Source: Azolla caroliniana
Lineage: Eukaryota; Polypodiophyta
Length of the DNA: 64,000 bases
Direction of reading: 5' to 3'
NCBI GenBank assembly: GCA_043228905.1
Contig: JBHGNT010000001.1
Location: 11,222,001 to 11,286,000, forward strand
The notes below the pieces were generated by a model. It was not told the DNA's origin. It was given only the letters and a program-made list of their open reading frames with translations, and did not search any database. The position numbers were made by a program, and so were the translations under genes. Position 1 is the first letter of the stretch. Each line of letters starts with the position of its first letter. Shown here in pieces: positions 22,202 to 33,062 of the stretch.

Positions 22202-23417
22202 GTCCGAACAACACCAAGTTCTTCGTGATCATCATGACATGCAATATGTTCATAAGTCTCCCCTTTTGTCCGACATGAATCAGGGGGACTTCGCCGGCAT
22301 GTTCGATTGGATGCACGGTGTCATCACCGGTTTCAATTACTCCTGGTTGGTCCAGTTTCTCCAAGTATGAGAACCACTCTTCGTGGCTCATCATATGATT
22401 CGACGTTCCAGAGTAAATCTACCACACCTCATTTGTTTTCAAGTTGCTCTTCTTCATCGACTTTGCCTTGTGCTTCATTACAAAGGTTGGGCCCTTCCCG
22501 GTTTTGGGTCCTTCCGACCCTTCAACGTAGTGCGAACATTGCCAACTTCCTTGTTCGGTTTTGCCGGATCCGGATTTTTCTGAATCTGCCTTCTTCTTCC
22601 AACACTCGCTTTTCGGTGACCCTTTCAGCCACAACACCAACATTCCATCTCGGCTTTCCCTTGCCGATTTCCGACATTGCCTTGACTTAGCCTTCTCGTG
22701 GAAGGCCCAGAACTGTTGTCGGCATGTTGATTATGCGTTTGATTCTGCTCTTGTCGGCCACTACCATTGCGTGCCTAACCACCATGTCCTCCACATCCAC
22801 ATGGCTTTATCTGCCTCCATGTACAACATCCGGATTTCAGATTGCGTGCTCCTTAACGCACCCACATGGTTTTCTTCGACCAAAAGCATTGATTGTAGGT
22901 CAAAAAATGACGGTGGCTTCTCCCGTGTGCAAATAGCTGTCTCGATTGGCCCGTACCTTTGCGTTAGACCACCAAGGCATATTTGCACCATTTCATCCTC
23001 ACCCACCGTCATGTTGATGGACCCTAAGGCATCATAGATCTCCTTGATCTTCGTGGTATAGTCAGTCACTGACAACTGTCATATCCCTTTGTCAGATACT
23101 GTTGAGCTCTTGCTGAAGTTGCAACTTCTGGGCTGTGATACTTGTGGCGAAAATCCTTTTTAGATTTTCCCAGGCTTCCTTTAGCATCTTCGCATCCCAA
23201 ATGTAGCTGAGCATCTGGTCGTGCACGCAGGATGCAAGGCAGTACAAGACTCGCCTTGCTGCTTGCTCCCACACCAGAAAATCCTTGTGTGCCGAATCCG
23301 GCTCTACTTCGTTCACTCCTTCCACATAACTCCAGTAGCCATGTCGTAACAAGTATTGGTGCATATTGTAGGACCAAGATGCGTAGTTACTCCTATCAAG
23401 CTTATTCCTCTATCCAT
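22202..23417 (-). pseudogene. Copia A3: gag and protease, decayed
   Basis: 5' coding part of A3, starting at ATG 23417. Gag pieces match A2: MHQYLLRHGYWSYVEGVNE (about 23360) and AWENLKRIFATS, then a zinc-knuckle remnant near 22600 and protease region MMSHEEWFSYLEKL (about 22390). Short deletions near the start and several frameshifts and stops. It joins 13938-17019 when D and its duplication are removed. Confidence 0.88.
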
Positions 23418-23516
23418 TTTCTTCTTCTTTTTTGTTCTCAACCGGGTGTTAAGGTTTGTCTATGTTTGAGTGTTTGTCGGCAACAGAGGATTCTCAACCC
23501 TCGCACTCTGATACCA

Positions 23517-23943
23517 TGAAAAGAGTAACGTGCGGAAGCTACACAGACACTACCGACTCTATCGTACAACAACAGAGAATGGTAAACATAGAGAACAATG
23601 GTGAGTGAGAACTCGAGAGAGACAAAGAGTGAAGAACACCTAAAATTAATTTCAGAATAATACTCTATACATACAATGTGCTCAGAGCGCACTTTTATAC
23701 AAGTCCTTAAAAGGACTAACATGTACTTCAATACTCATAACTGAGCGACTGACACAAACCCCAAAAAATATGCCTATCTACTAGGCTAGGATCGTAGGCC
23801 TCTAACAACCTACCGGCTCACATGGACTTGGCTCTCCAATCCGGTTCACTGATCCAATCCGGGCCTAGCTGATCGGTCTTCATCCGATTTGGCTCTCGGC
23901 TTGTTCAACAAATCTGGCCCACGTTGAGCTTGCTCACTCAACA
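23517..23943 (-). repeat. A3 5' LTR
   Basis: 427 bp. On the minus strand it runs TGTTGAGTGAGCAAG to CGTTACTCTTTTCA, then the primer site TGGTATCAGAG (23506-23516). Contains AGTCC-TTAAAA-GGACT (23702-23717), TATA and GTGC-TCAGAGC-GCAC (23678-23692). Confidence 0.93.
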
Positions 23944-26337
23944 TGTGGAAAGAGAAATAGGGAGAAAACTTAAATGTATCTGTGTGGATAACGGGGGTGA
24001 GTACCGAGGACAATTTGAACAATATTGTCATGAGCATGGGATCGGGCTTGAGAGGAGTTTTCCCAAAACACCTCATCACAATGGTGTGGTTGAGAGGATG
24101 AATAGGATAATTTGTGAGTGGATAAGATGTATGTTATCCTACTCAAAATTGCCTAAACCTTTTTGGGGTGAAGCAATGAGGACTGTCGTTTACCTCATAA
24201 ATCTATCCCCATCAGTCCCTTGGATGGTGATGTACCCGAGAGGGTGTGGATAGGTAAGGAGGTGTCATACAAACACTTAAGAGTGTTTGGTTGCAAGACT
24301 TATGTCCACGTCCCAAAAGATGAAAGATCCAAGCTTGATGAAAAATGCAAACCTTGCATATTTTTAGGATACGGCCATGAGGAATTCAGCTATAGACTTT
24401 ATGATCCAGTAGAGAAGGACATTAGAAACAGGGATGTGGTATTCCTTGAGGATCAGTTGGAGCCGAAGGAGATGCCAAAGTTCACCCCTGATTCTAGGGT
24501 CACCAACAATCCAACTCTTGCCTAGGACACTCAAGGTAACAGGGCAGACGTAGAGCAATATCAGGATATAGTCGATGATGCAGTTGATGATGCTCCTGAT
24601 GAGGACGATGTACAAGATCATGATCATCAAACCCTAGGTGACTAGATTGATGGTGTTTCAGTAGCTCCACCTGAAGTGGAAGGGGTGAGAAGGTCTATAA
24701 GACAAAGACGACCTTCAACTAGATACAATCCACATGAGTATGTGTTGCTTACATATGGAGGAGAGCCACAAAGCTTTCGAGAAGCTATGGCACATGATCA
24801 TAAGGAGAAATGGCTTGAGGCCATGAATGATGAGATGAGGTCTTTGCAAGACAATCGTACTTATGATATGATAAAGTTTCCTACGAGAAAGAGAGAACTG
24901 AAAAACAAATGGATTTTTCAGGCTCAAAGTTGAGGAACATTGCTCACAACCAAGATACGAGGCAAGATTGGTTGTGAAGGGGTTCAGCAAGAAAAAGGGC
25001 ATTGATTTTGAGGATATTTTCTCACCAGTAGTAAAGATGAACTCTATTAGAGTTGTGTTTGGGATCGCAGCCAGTCTCAATCTAGAAATCAAACAAGTCA
25101 ATGTGAAAACTACCTTCCTTCATGTTGAGTTCGAAGAGGAAATCTACATGGAGCCACCCAAGGGATTTGGAGTCAAAGGAAAGGAAAACTTGGTATGCAG
25201 GTTAAAGAAGAGCTTATATGGCCTAAAACAAGCTCCTAGACTTTGGTATAAAAAGTTTGACTCCTTCATGCTGAACCAAGGGTATAATAGGACAAACACA
25301 GATCATAGTGTGTTTGTTAAGAAATTCTCAGATAATGACTTTGTTAATCTGCTTCTATATGTAGATGATATGTTGATTGGTGGTTGAGACACCAACAAGA
25401 TTGAGAAGATGAAAAGAGAGCTCAGTCAAACTTTTACTATGAAAAACTTGGGACCAGGTAAACAAATCCTTGGGATGAAGATAACCAGGGATAAAGTGAG
25501 CAAACGGTTGTGGCTATCTCAAGAATTGTATATTGAGAAAGTTCTTCAGAGATTTAACATGGCCAAGTGTAAGCTGGTTAACACTCCACTCGCGGCCCAC
25601 TTTAAACTCAGTTCAGCTCAATGCCCTACGAGTGATAAAGAGCAAGAGAGGATGAAACAAATACCATATGCATCTGCAGTCGGCAGTTTAATGTATGTTA
25701 TGGTATGCACGAGGCCAGACATTGCTCATGCTGTCGATGTAATGAGCCGTTTTTACTTGAACCCTGGCAAAGATCACTGGGAAGCAGTGAAATGGATTCT
25801 GAGATATCTAAGAGGTACCACTAGAGTTTGTCTAAAATTTGCTGAAAACCAAATTGTGTTAGATGGGTATACAAATACAGATATGGCTGGTGATATAGAC
25901 TCCATACAATCTACATCAGGGTACCTAATGACCTTTGTAGGGGGGAGCGGTCTCTTGGCAGTCGAGACTGAATATATTGTCCACAATAGAGGCTGAATAT
26001 ATTGATGCCACAAAAGCCAATAAGGAATTGCTATGGCGAAAGAAATTCCTACAAAAGTTGGGGCTGATGCAAGAAAAGTACATTTTGTATTGTGACAACT
26101 AAAGTGCTATACATTTAAGCAAGAATTATTCCTTTCATTCTCAGTCAAAACACATAGATGTTAGATACCATTATGTTAGAGATGTGCTTGAAGAAAAGCA
26201 GATGCACATTAAAAAGATCCACACCAATGAGAATGGCTCTGACATGATGACAAAATGTTTGTCAAGGGAGAAGCTCGAAGTTTGCAAACAAAAGGCAAAC
26301 CTAGTTGCCCCCCCCACGTTAGATGGAGGGGGAGAAT
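23944..26337 (+). pseudogene. Copia E: integrase-RT-RNase H fragment
   Basis: Starts abruptly in the integrase core (CVDNGGEYRGQFEQYC, NGVVERMNR) right at the A3 LTR edge. Continues with VSYKHLRVFGC, KPCIFLGYGHEEFSYRLYDP, reverse transcriptase (YMEPPKGFGVKGKENLVCRLKKSLYGLKQAPRLW, LYVDDMLIGG near 25360) and RNase H ending at KCLSREKLEVCKQ. Multiple frame changes and stops (24523, 24931, 25386 among others). A short duplication near 25960-26000 repeats CTGAATATATTG. More like the B and C families than A. Gag, protease and the 5' LTR are missing. Confidence 0.9.
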
Positions 26338-26508
26338 TGTTGAGTCTATCCACTTAAGTGGATCCCACGACATGGAGTCGGCTGATAGTTGGCTATTGAC
26401 TTAGTGCCGAATCGGCTCAACCTCAGCTAAAAAGTGAAAATAGTTATAATTATTTTTTTAACTATATACATACATACATATATGTTAATAATTAGATGAT
26501 TAACTGAG
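26338..26508 (+). repeat. E 3' LTR, 5' portion
   Basis: Begins TGTTGAGTCTATCC directly after the polypurine tract GGAGGGGGAGAAT. The AT-rich U3 runs to a TATA box near 26509, beyond which the sequence matches gypsy F instead. Confidence 0.7.
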
Positions 26509-27003
26509 GTATAAAAGGAGGGAGAGAAGATTGAGAGAGGGATCCACCATTTTGGAGAATGAAGTGATGTCAGTTTGAGTTCTGAGCTTTGTTGTTTCCT
26601 CCGTCTTTGTGTTGATTTCGGGAAGAAGGTGGAGTTCTCTGCTCGCGTAGGAAGCCCGTGTGCTACCGACTAGAGGCCCATCATTCTGTGTTCGTGCGTG
26701 TGCGTGTAGAGTCCAATGCTCTGTTGCCAGCCGCGTCTGGTTGTACTCTTTCTGTTTCTTTATTAAACATTATTTTTGTTGTGTCTCCTCGGTGCTCTTA
26801 TCTCTGCGTTGATCCTATTTGAGCATGAGCTTGTGAGCTCTTCGCCGCTATCAGGCAACCGGTCCGGAACAATATATGTCTCTCAGCCTATGTGCTCACC
26901 CTTCGGCGTCCGGGGATCAATCTGGATCGAACACGCGTCTGGAAACCGATCCAACGAAGTTATCTGGAAACCAATCCGGACAACCTTTCTTCTCTCGCCG
27001 GCT
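26509..27003 (+). repeat. F-type gypsy LTR fragment, inverted copy
   Basis: From TATAAAAGGAGGGAGAGAAG onward it matches, in reverse orientation, 30720-31242 of the F 5' LTR (shared GATTGAGAGAGGGATCCACC, TTGATTTCGGGAAGAAGG and AGGAAGCCCGTGTGC). It lacks both LTR ends. It follows copia U3 sequence without a visible gap and is followed, after about 93 unassigned bases, by the nad5 fragment. Confidence 0.75.
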
Positions 27004-27096
27004 ATGCCACTCGGGCGAATGCGTTGTGGTACAGATAAAAAACAAGCTTGCTTGATTTGCAGAGGGAAAGGCCCGGTGAAGTAACTTTCGACCCGG

Positions 27097-27963
27097 TGTT
27101 CGATAGTCCGACTGTAGTTATGTCAATTGTGGTGACATTCGTCAGTAGCTTGGTTTATCTCTATCTCATTTCATATATGTCTGAGGATTTGCATAACCCC
27201 TTATTCATGTGTTATTCACCTATGTCTACCTCTTTTACACTAATGTTGGTTATTGGAGATAACTTCATTTAATTACTTCCAGGACGGGAGGGAGCAGGTC
27301 CCGTTTTATATTTGTCGATTAATTTTCGGTTCACATGACTTTAAGCTAATAAAGCAGTTATCAAAGCTATGCTTGTCAATTGAGTAGGTGATTCCGGATC
27401 AACCCTCGGGATTATTGGTCGTTCCACTCCCTCTTAAGTAGTAGACTCTCCTACTACTTTCGCTTGTGCTAGTGTTTTCTCTTAACCCAATCACTATTTT
27501 CTTTTCGTAATACGGGATTTTATGCCACAAATGTTATTCGTATCTCACCCCTTGTTGGCGCTATTGGAAAATTTGCATAAATGGGATTGCATACTCGATT
27601 ACCTGACATAACGGAGGGTCTCACTCCAGTATCTGCTTTGATTTACGCAGTTATTACGGTAATAACAGGCGTATTTATGATAGCGAGGTGCTTCCCCTTA
27701 TTCGAGTATTTACTCAATGCTTTGATTGTTATTACGTTTCTGGGAGCTATGACGTTATTCTTCGCGGTAACTACTGGAATGTTGTAAAATGATTTAAAGA
27801 GGGTCGTAGCTTATCTAATTCGTAGTCAATCAGGCTATACAAGCTTTGCTCGCAGCATTATTGATTATTCAGTTAGCGTATTTTATTTAACAAATTATGC
27901 TTTTTTTAAAGTATCACCCCCTTCGAGCATAGGTTTAGTAATTCATGCCATGTCAGATGGGTA
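27097..27963 (+). pseudogene. nad5: Nuclear copy of mitochondrial nad5 (NUMT), decayed
   Basis: Translations match NADH dehydrogenase subunit 5 of plant mitochondria: [49 protein letters not shown], a stretch like [68 protein letters not shown], and [12 protein letters not shown] up to VIHAMSD. This is about 290 codons in order, corresponding to roughly residues 77-365. Stops and frameshifts rule out function. No intron interrupts it. It sits between two gypsy-derived pieces, so it was probably captured during repair or rearrangement. Known proteins have Leu where SPTVVM has Pro; that codon is an RNA-editing position in many plants, which favours DNA over cDNA transfer (inference). Confidence 0.9.
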
Positions 27964-27965
27964 TA

Positions 27966-30612
27966 TGGGGCACTCGACGGCTCAAGGATCCCCATATCGA
28001 CTTTCTCCTTGAGCAGCTCCATTAGCTTCGAAATGTGAGCTCTAGGCACCGGAATTGGCTTGAGACTCCACGACGCATGCGATATCGTGAAGATCACCAT
28101 CTACAATCGTCGGGTCGATGCACCCGATCTCCCTCAGTGAGAATGCAAAGGCTTTTCTGTGCCTTTCGAGCATCTTCTGAAACCATTCTTCCTCCGCCAG
28201 TAGTAGGAAGCCACCCCCATCAATTTTGAGCTTCCGCAACGTCTCCTCAGTGAATCGGTGCCCTATGCCGACCTGATCTCGCAAACATGGGTCAGTCGCA
28301 ACCCCCTTCATTCGCTCCCAACTGTGCTTCGGTAAGGGAGCTGCGACTGGCCTCACCTTGCGATCCACAGTCTTATACTTCGTGTCGACTCGGGTCATCT
28401 GATATGACCCGACCATCCTCCCGAAGTCCGTGATGAACTCATACATTTTGACGGAATTAACCAGAATTACCTGGTCTTCGCTCAGGTCTGCATCGACGAC
28501 CCTCTCGATCTCCCCAAGGGTGTCATCAAACTAGACCACCTCCACAGCGCCACTGATGTCGTGGTCCTTGTCCAAGGCTCCGCATGCCTTCAAGAGCCCT
28601 TCGAACTGCCTTTTCTCCCGACCACTGATGCCGGTTATGGTACAACCTCCATTAATGAAGGGCCAAAACTTCCTACCTATCATACAAGTGTGGGGTTTCT
28701 TTCGGACGTTCGAACTATCGTGGCCCCACGCCTCGATAGCCCTCTTCAAAAATCCTCTCGATTGTCACCACCGAGGGAATCCCGGTTCCTCTCGTGGTTA
28801 GGACGAATCGTCAAAAATTGGACAGAGTGTTGGTCATCCTGGCTCTTCACCCCTGTGTATGCCGAACCGTTATCCAGTACTTTGGGCTCCATGCGAGCTT
28901 CCGTAATGTAAGGTTCGTCATGGATAGCCGGATGGGAGGATGTCTCCTGCATGAAGAAGTGTTGGTCTATCTCGTCATCCTCAACCATCACTCAGACATT
29001 CGGGCAGGCCCCGTGAAGCTCTATTGTGGCGCGAGTCGCCGCACGTATCTTCCATTTGTGCTTGGTATTGATTGGCCATCGACCCTTCTTGTAGAAATCC
29101 ATCAACATTAGATTGATCTCCGATCCATGGTTGATCAATTCCACAACAGCTCCGACTTCGACGAAACTCGCTTTCTTTTTACGAGGTCAACGATAGAATC
29201 GTGGAACTCCTTCTTGGCTATCCCCAACACCTCCCTCAGGGTGAGTTCCACCCGACTATCGAGGATTCATTCGTCCAAGTCCTTCCATAGGTCCGTCGCT
29301 CTCTCTATCTTTGAGCTCAGTTGGAAGCTCAGGATCTTAGCCTTCTCTTGTGAGCCGGCTTGGCCCCCATCATTTTTCCTCGGACCATTACGGGTCTTGT
29401 ACCAGTTGGAGGGACCGGCCACTTCGGCCTTTCTGGCCTGTTGGTCTTCAACCAGAACTTCATAGTTTTGGCATGCAGCTTCTACAAAGTTGGTTTTCTC
29501 CTCCACTAAATCGTTCCATCGGGTGACCTCTTGGACCCACCTCTCAACGTGGTCCGCTTCTCCCTTCCTTAGCCCTACTCCGGATAGGGCATGAAGACTA
29601 GCGGCTAGAATCCGGCGTTCGTCCCAAGGCCGGTGCCCTTCTCTCCGCCTACCCAAATTCCTGCCGACCGTTCCATTGGTACACTACGTTGCTTTTGAGC
29701 ACTTCGGCGAAGTCAACGCAATCTCTCTGGATGTGGCCGATCGCATTGTACCACATGCACCTCTGGTCTACCGACAAGCGCCGATCTCATGATTGGTCGT
29801 TGCCTTCCCTCCAAGCTTGGGCAATCTAGAGGTCTTGCGCCATCTTCGTTAGCTCCTCCAGAGTTGCGCCCTCGGATGGCCCCTTGACAACGTCGGCCAA
29901 GAATGCGTCCGACTTGAGCCACCTTCTTGTCTCTTCCATCCGTGTTGGAATCGGTTCCTTCGGCTTCTTCCCGGCACCTGGGCTGGTCGTCGACGACCCT
30001 ACATCGTTCCATTCGCAATATTTGTCAAAACGGCCACAAAGCCTTTTCACCACGGCCCAATCGGTCGTGAGCCCTTCATTTGTCTCCAATAGGAGAGATA
30101 CCTTTTCTCGGTCAAGTGGATCAACTGACTTGATAAACAATAGGACCTTGCTTGTGTCGAGCAAGGTCTAGTCCAACGCTGAGAGTTGCGCAAATCGTTT
30201 CTCAAACTCGTGGAGGAGTGCCGATGTGTTCCTACCTTTTCTGGGGCTCTTGACCCACTCCATCATTTCCCTCTTTGATAATCGGAGCGAGGCATCGAAA
30301 CCATATCTTTCAAGGAGCCACTCCTTGAACTCCGACCAACTTCGGCAGTCGACCTGCATCTCGACCACCTCTACGTGGATGCTCGACGTAACTACTCGGG
30401 GAAATGCGACCAACCGTCTATCATCCAAGACATCTCATCGGTATCTCAACCTTGAAGGCCTCCCAGTAATTCGTGGCGTCCTTCCCATTGAATCGGCTTA
30501 TCATACCGACTATTGTTTCTACAGACCTGTCGAGGCCATTGGCGCTCTTACGAGCATTAACCACGCGGTCGATAGCCACCACCATTGCTTCAGCGACTTC
30601 ATTTCCTCTCAT
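27966..30612 (-). pseudogene. Gypsy F: gag, protease and start of pol, truncated
   Basis: Starts at ATG 30612 (MRGNEVAEAM), homologous to G. Gag pieces: SRFNGKDATNYWEAFKVEI, WSEFKEWLLERYGF and LSKREMMEWV. Coiled and charged segments follow (29656-29267). Protease-region motif HFFMQETSSHP...YITEARMEPKVLDNGSAYTGV ends at stop 28746-28748; the next segment (LKRAIEAWGH) is in the minus-1 frame and leads to KYKTVDRKVRP and HRKAFAFSLREIGC. It breaks off near 27966 before the RT core, against the nad5 fragment. Extra frameshifts in gag show decay. The minus-1 shift is shared with G. Confidence 0.88.
28690..28752 (-). promoter_or_regulatory. Candidate minus-1 frameshift element of F
   Basis: On the minus strand GAT TTT TGA (T-run 28748-28752) ends the gag-protease frame; shifting back one base opens the pol frame. 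Eight nt downstream are a possible stem 1, CTATCG (28734-28739) with CGATAG (28715-28720), and stem 2, GTGGGG (28724-28729) with CCCCAC (28690-28695), arranged as an H-type pseudoknot with a 19-nt third loop. The slip sequence is not a canonical heptamer. Confidence 0.55.
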
Positions 30613-30636
30613 CTCAAACTCCTTTGCCGCCCCTTT

Positions 30637-30652
30637 CACGTCGGGTTCACCA
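30637..30652 (-). promoter_or_regulatory. F probable primer-binding site
   Basis: TGGTGAACCCGACGTG, four bases inside the LTR; the same 16 bases lie at the same place in G (57636-57651). Its tRNA partner is not identified. It also reads as GEPDV in the gag frame of both elements, upstream of the first ATG. Confidence 0.6.
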
Positions 30653-30656
30653 AAGA

Positions 30657-31573
30657 TGTCGTGATTTTCCACGGGTATGCATTGAAACGGGCGGGACCAC
30701 CTGGGTCTCAAACCAAGGAGCCGATGAGAGAAGAAAGGTTGTCCGTATCGGTTTCCGGATAACTTCGCCGGATCGGTTTCCAAACGCGTGTCCGATCCAA
30801 ATCGATTCTCGAACGTCGTAGGATGAGTGCACGGGCTTAGAGATGTATACTATTCCAAACCAGTTGTTGGATAGTGGCGAGAGCTCATAGGCTCACGCTC
30901 TCGAAAATGCACGCTCAAACAGGAACAACATAGAGATAAGAGCACCGGGATGCCCAAACACACGGGGAGACACAACAAAATTAATGTTTAACAGAGAAAC
31001 AAAACGAGTACAACCGGATGCGGCCGACAAAGGAGCTTCGGGCTCTACACGCACACACACGGACACTGAACATTGGGCCTCTAGTTGGGGGCACACGGGC
31101 TTCCTAGCGAGCAGAGAACTCAACCTTCTTCCCGAAATCAACTCAGAGACGAAGGAAACGAAAGAGCTCAGAACTCAAATCGATAACATTTCGTTTTCCA
31201 AAACGGTGGATCCCTCTCTCAATCTTCTCTCTCTCCTTTTATGGCTTAAAGAGGGAGAGACCGTTACATCAAGCTAGTAAGGCAACTGCTTTTCAACCCC
31301 CGATTCTCTTCTCGATTTCCTCCATCGATCCCTTTTATTCCTCTACTCGTGCGGTCATAAAAGTTCCTATTGAATCACTCCTACCTAGTACTCATCAACA
31401 CGTAAACTAACACTATACTATTTACACATATTGGTACATCAAAAATGGTTTCGTGTGCATCCGTGCACACCCCGTTCACACGGTCACAAACCCGTCGTCT
31501 TCCTTGCATCCGAGATCTCCGTTAAACCCCTTCCAAGCCCTTTTTCTCTCGGTGGCCGGAATCCTTCACGACA
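30657..31573 (-). repeat. F 5' LTR
   Basis: 917 bp on the minus strand, starting TGTCGTGAAGGATTCC and ending AAAATCACGACA. The termini TGTCGTGA/TCACGACA are perfect 8-bp inverted repeats. A TATAAAAG-like box is near 31240. The 3' end shares GACCCAGGTGGTCCCGCC with G and the solo LTR at 1539. Confidence 0.85.
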
Positions 31574-32406
31574 ACATACAAGTACAAGATCCTATTTAAG
31601 GCTTTAAGGTCAACACTTCTAACTAGATTCTAATATGTAACTACTAAGTTACATGGTTGACTAAATAACTAAACCTAGTTGAGCTTGATGTCTCAACTAT
31701 ATATATATATACCAGGAACAAAAAGAGACGTTACTCTACAAGGCTGATAAAAAGATGTAGACACAAAAATAGCGAGATAGAGAAAAGAAAAACCGAGAGA
31801 AAAACAACACATAAGAAAACAAAGAGAGCAGCGCTGATAAACAAAACACATAAAAGAGAGAAAACAAATATGAGAAAGGAAGAAGAGGTGAGAGAGAGTG
31901 TGCAAACGTTGTGAAGCTTTTGTAGAACAAAGAAACAAGGTGTAAGACCTCAACTAAGGGGCGATCGAGAGCGAGAACTTGTTGTAGACGAGAAGACGGA
32001 GATCTAGCTCGTTGTTGTCCGAACTACCAAAGAGTCAACAACAACTTTTTTGTCTATCTATAATAGGCTCATTTGTTTTGTGGTTTTTGTTCTTGTTTCT
32101 TTGTTGCTCATTCCATCCGGTAGGGTGAATATTGTAACCAAGGCTATGGCCTTGAAAAATATGTGTATTCCTCTAGTGTAAGCTCTAGAGGCTGTCAACA
32201 CCTTGTATACTCAGAAAATAGTGAATCTGTTTCAGAACATAAGGTTCCCATGGTTTTTCCCATTTTTGGGTTTTCCATGTTAAAAATCTAGTGTACTTTC
32301 ATTTTGTCTGGTGGTTTCATTCGTTGTTAATTGTGTTGGAATCGAAATCATCCCAATTCAGATCCATATTCCTCGCAATAGCTATAACACTCGCAAATAT
32401 AGCATG
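31574..32406. other. Spacer with an old copia-like LTR scrap
   Basis: AT-rich, no coding sequence recognised. Around 32243-32300, CCATGGTTTTTCCCATTTTTGGG and the following CTAGTGTAC resemble the U5 end of the C-family LTRs. CCTCTAG-TGTAAGCT-CTAGAGG (32170-32191) is a perfect 7-bp inverted repeat. The last five bases before H (32407-32411, CTTGG) are the H target duplication. Confidence 0.5.
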
Positions 32407-32411
32407 CTTGG

Positions 32412-33010
32412 TGTTGTCCATCGGAATAGTAACCGACGGACAAGAGCGTAGGAATAAGAAATAATATAAGATCATAACGCATGTAACGGTTCACGCAGGA
32501 ATCAGAATAGTAACCGACAGACAAGAGCGTAGGAATAAGAAATAATATAAGATCATAACGCATGTAACGGTTCACGCAGGAATCGGAATAGTAACCGACA
32601 GACAAGAGCGTAGGAATAAGAAATAATATAAGATCATAACGCATGTAACGGTTCACGCAGGAAGCGTGAACAGCTAAATAGACCCTGCGTATATAAAGGG
32701 CAGAAAACCTCTGATAGAGGGAGCGTGTAATTTTGGAATGTAAAGGAACGTATCATAATAGAATTCTATCTTCTCTAAAAGTCTGTGTATAGCTATGGCT
32801 AATCTACTGTATGTCTGGAATACCAAAGCGTGTAAGAATGTAAGTGTAACCATTGCTAAGGAGTCGGTTGTAGCCGTCTCCCTTATACGTTGATAGGTTA
32901 CAGGGAACATTCCCCTACGCATTACGCATAGACACCTATTTGTTGTTCCACAACCACTTGGAGGTCTAGGTCGAAGGACTGACCGCAGACCGTGTTCCTA
33001 ATCGGTAACA
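32412..33010 (+). repeat. H 5' LTR
   Basis: 599 bp, TGTTGTCCATCGG to AATCGGTAACA. Contains three 81-bp repeats, then GTTCACGC-AGGAA-GCGTGAAC (32651-32671) and TATATAAAGGG (near 32690). A possible primer site TGGCACGCTTGGTG is at 33015-33028 (tRNA not identified). Confidence 0.92.
32423..32665 (+). repeat. 81-bp tandem repeat x3 in H 5' LTR
   Basis: Units 32423-32503, 32504-32584 and 32585-32665, differing at only a few bases. The 3' LTR of the same element has one unit (from about 62906), which accounts for the 162-bp difference in LTR length. The repeats lie just upstream of the TATA box. Confidence 0.95.
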
Positions 33011-33062
33011 CTTTTGGCACGCTTGGTGATCTGTCTTCTCACAGACGAGCAACGACAAATGG

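Noticed and set aside
27097-27963. Functional NADH dehydrogenase gene
   Set aside because: Several stops and frameshifts, both ends missing, and no organelle context.
32348-32656. Minus-strand frame with three copies of MRYDLILFLIPTLLSVGYYSD
   Set aside because: It is the 81-bp LTR tandem repeat; 81 is divisible by three, so any frame repeats. No gene evidence.
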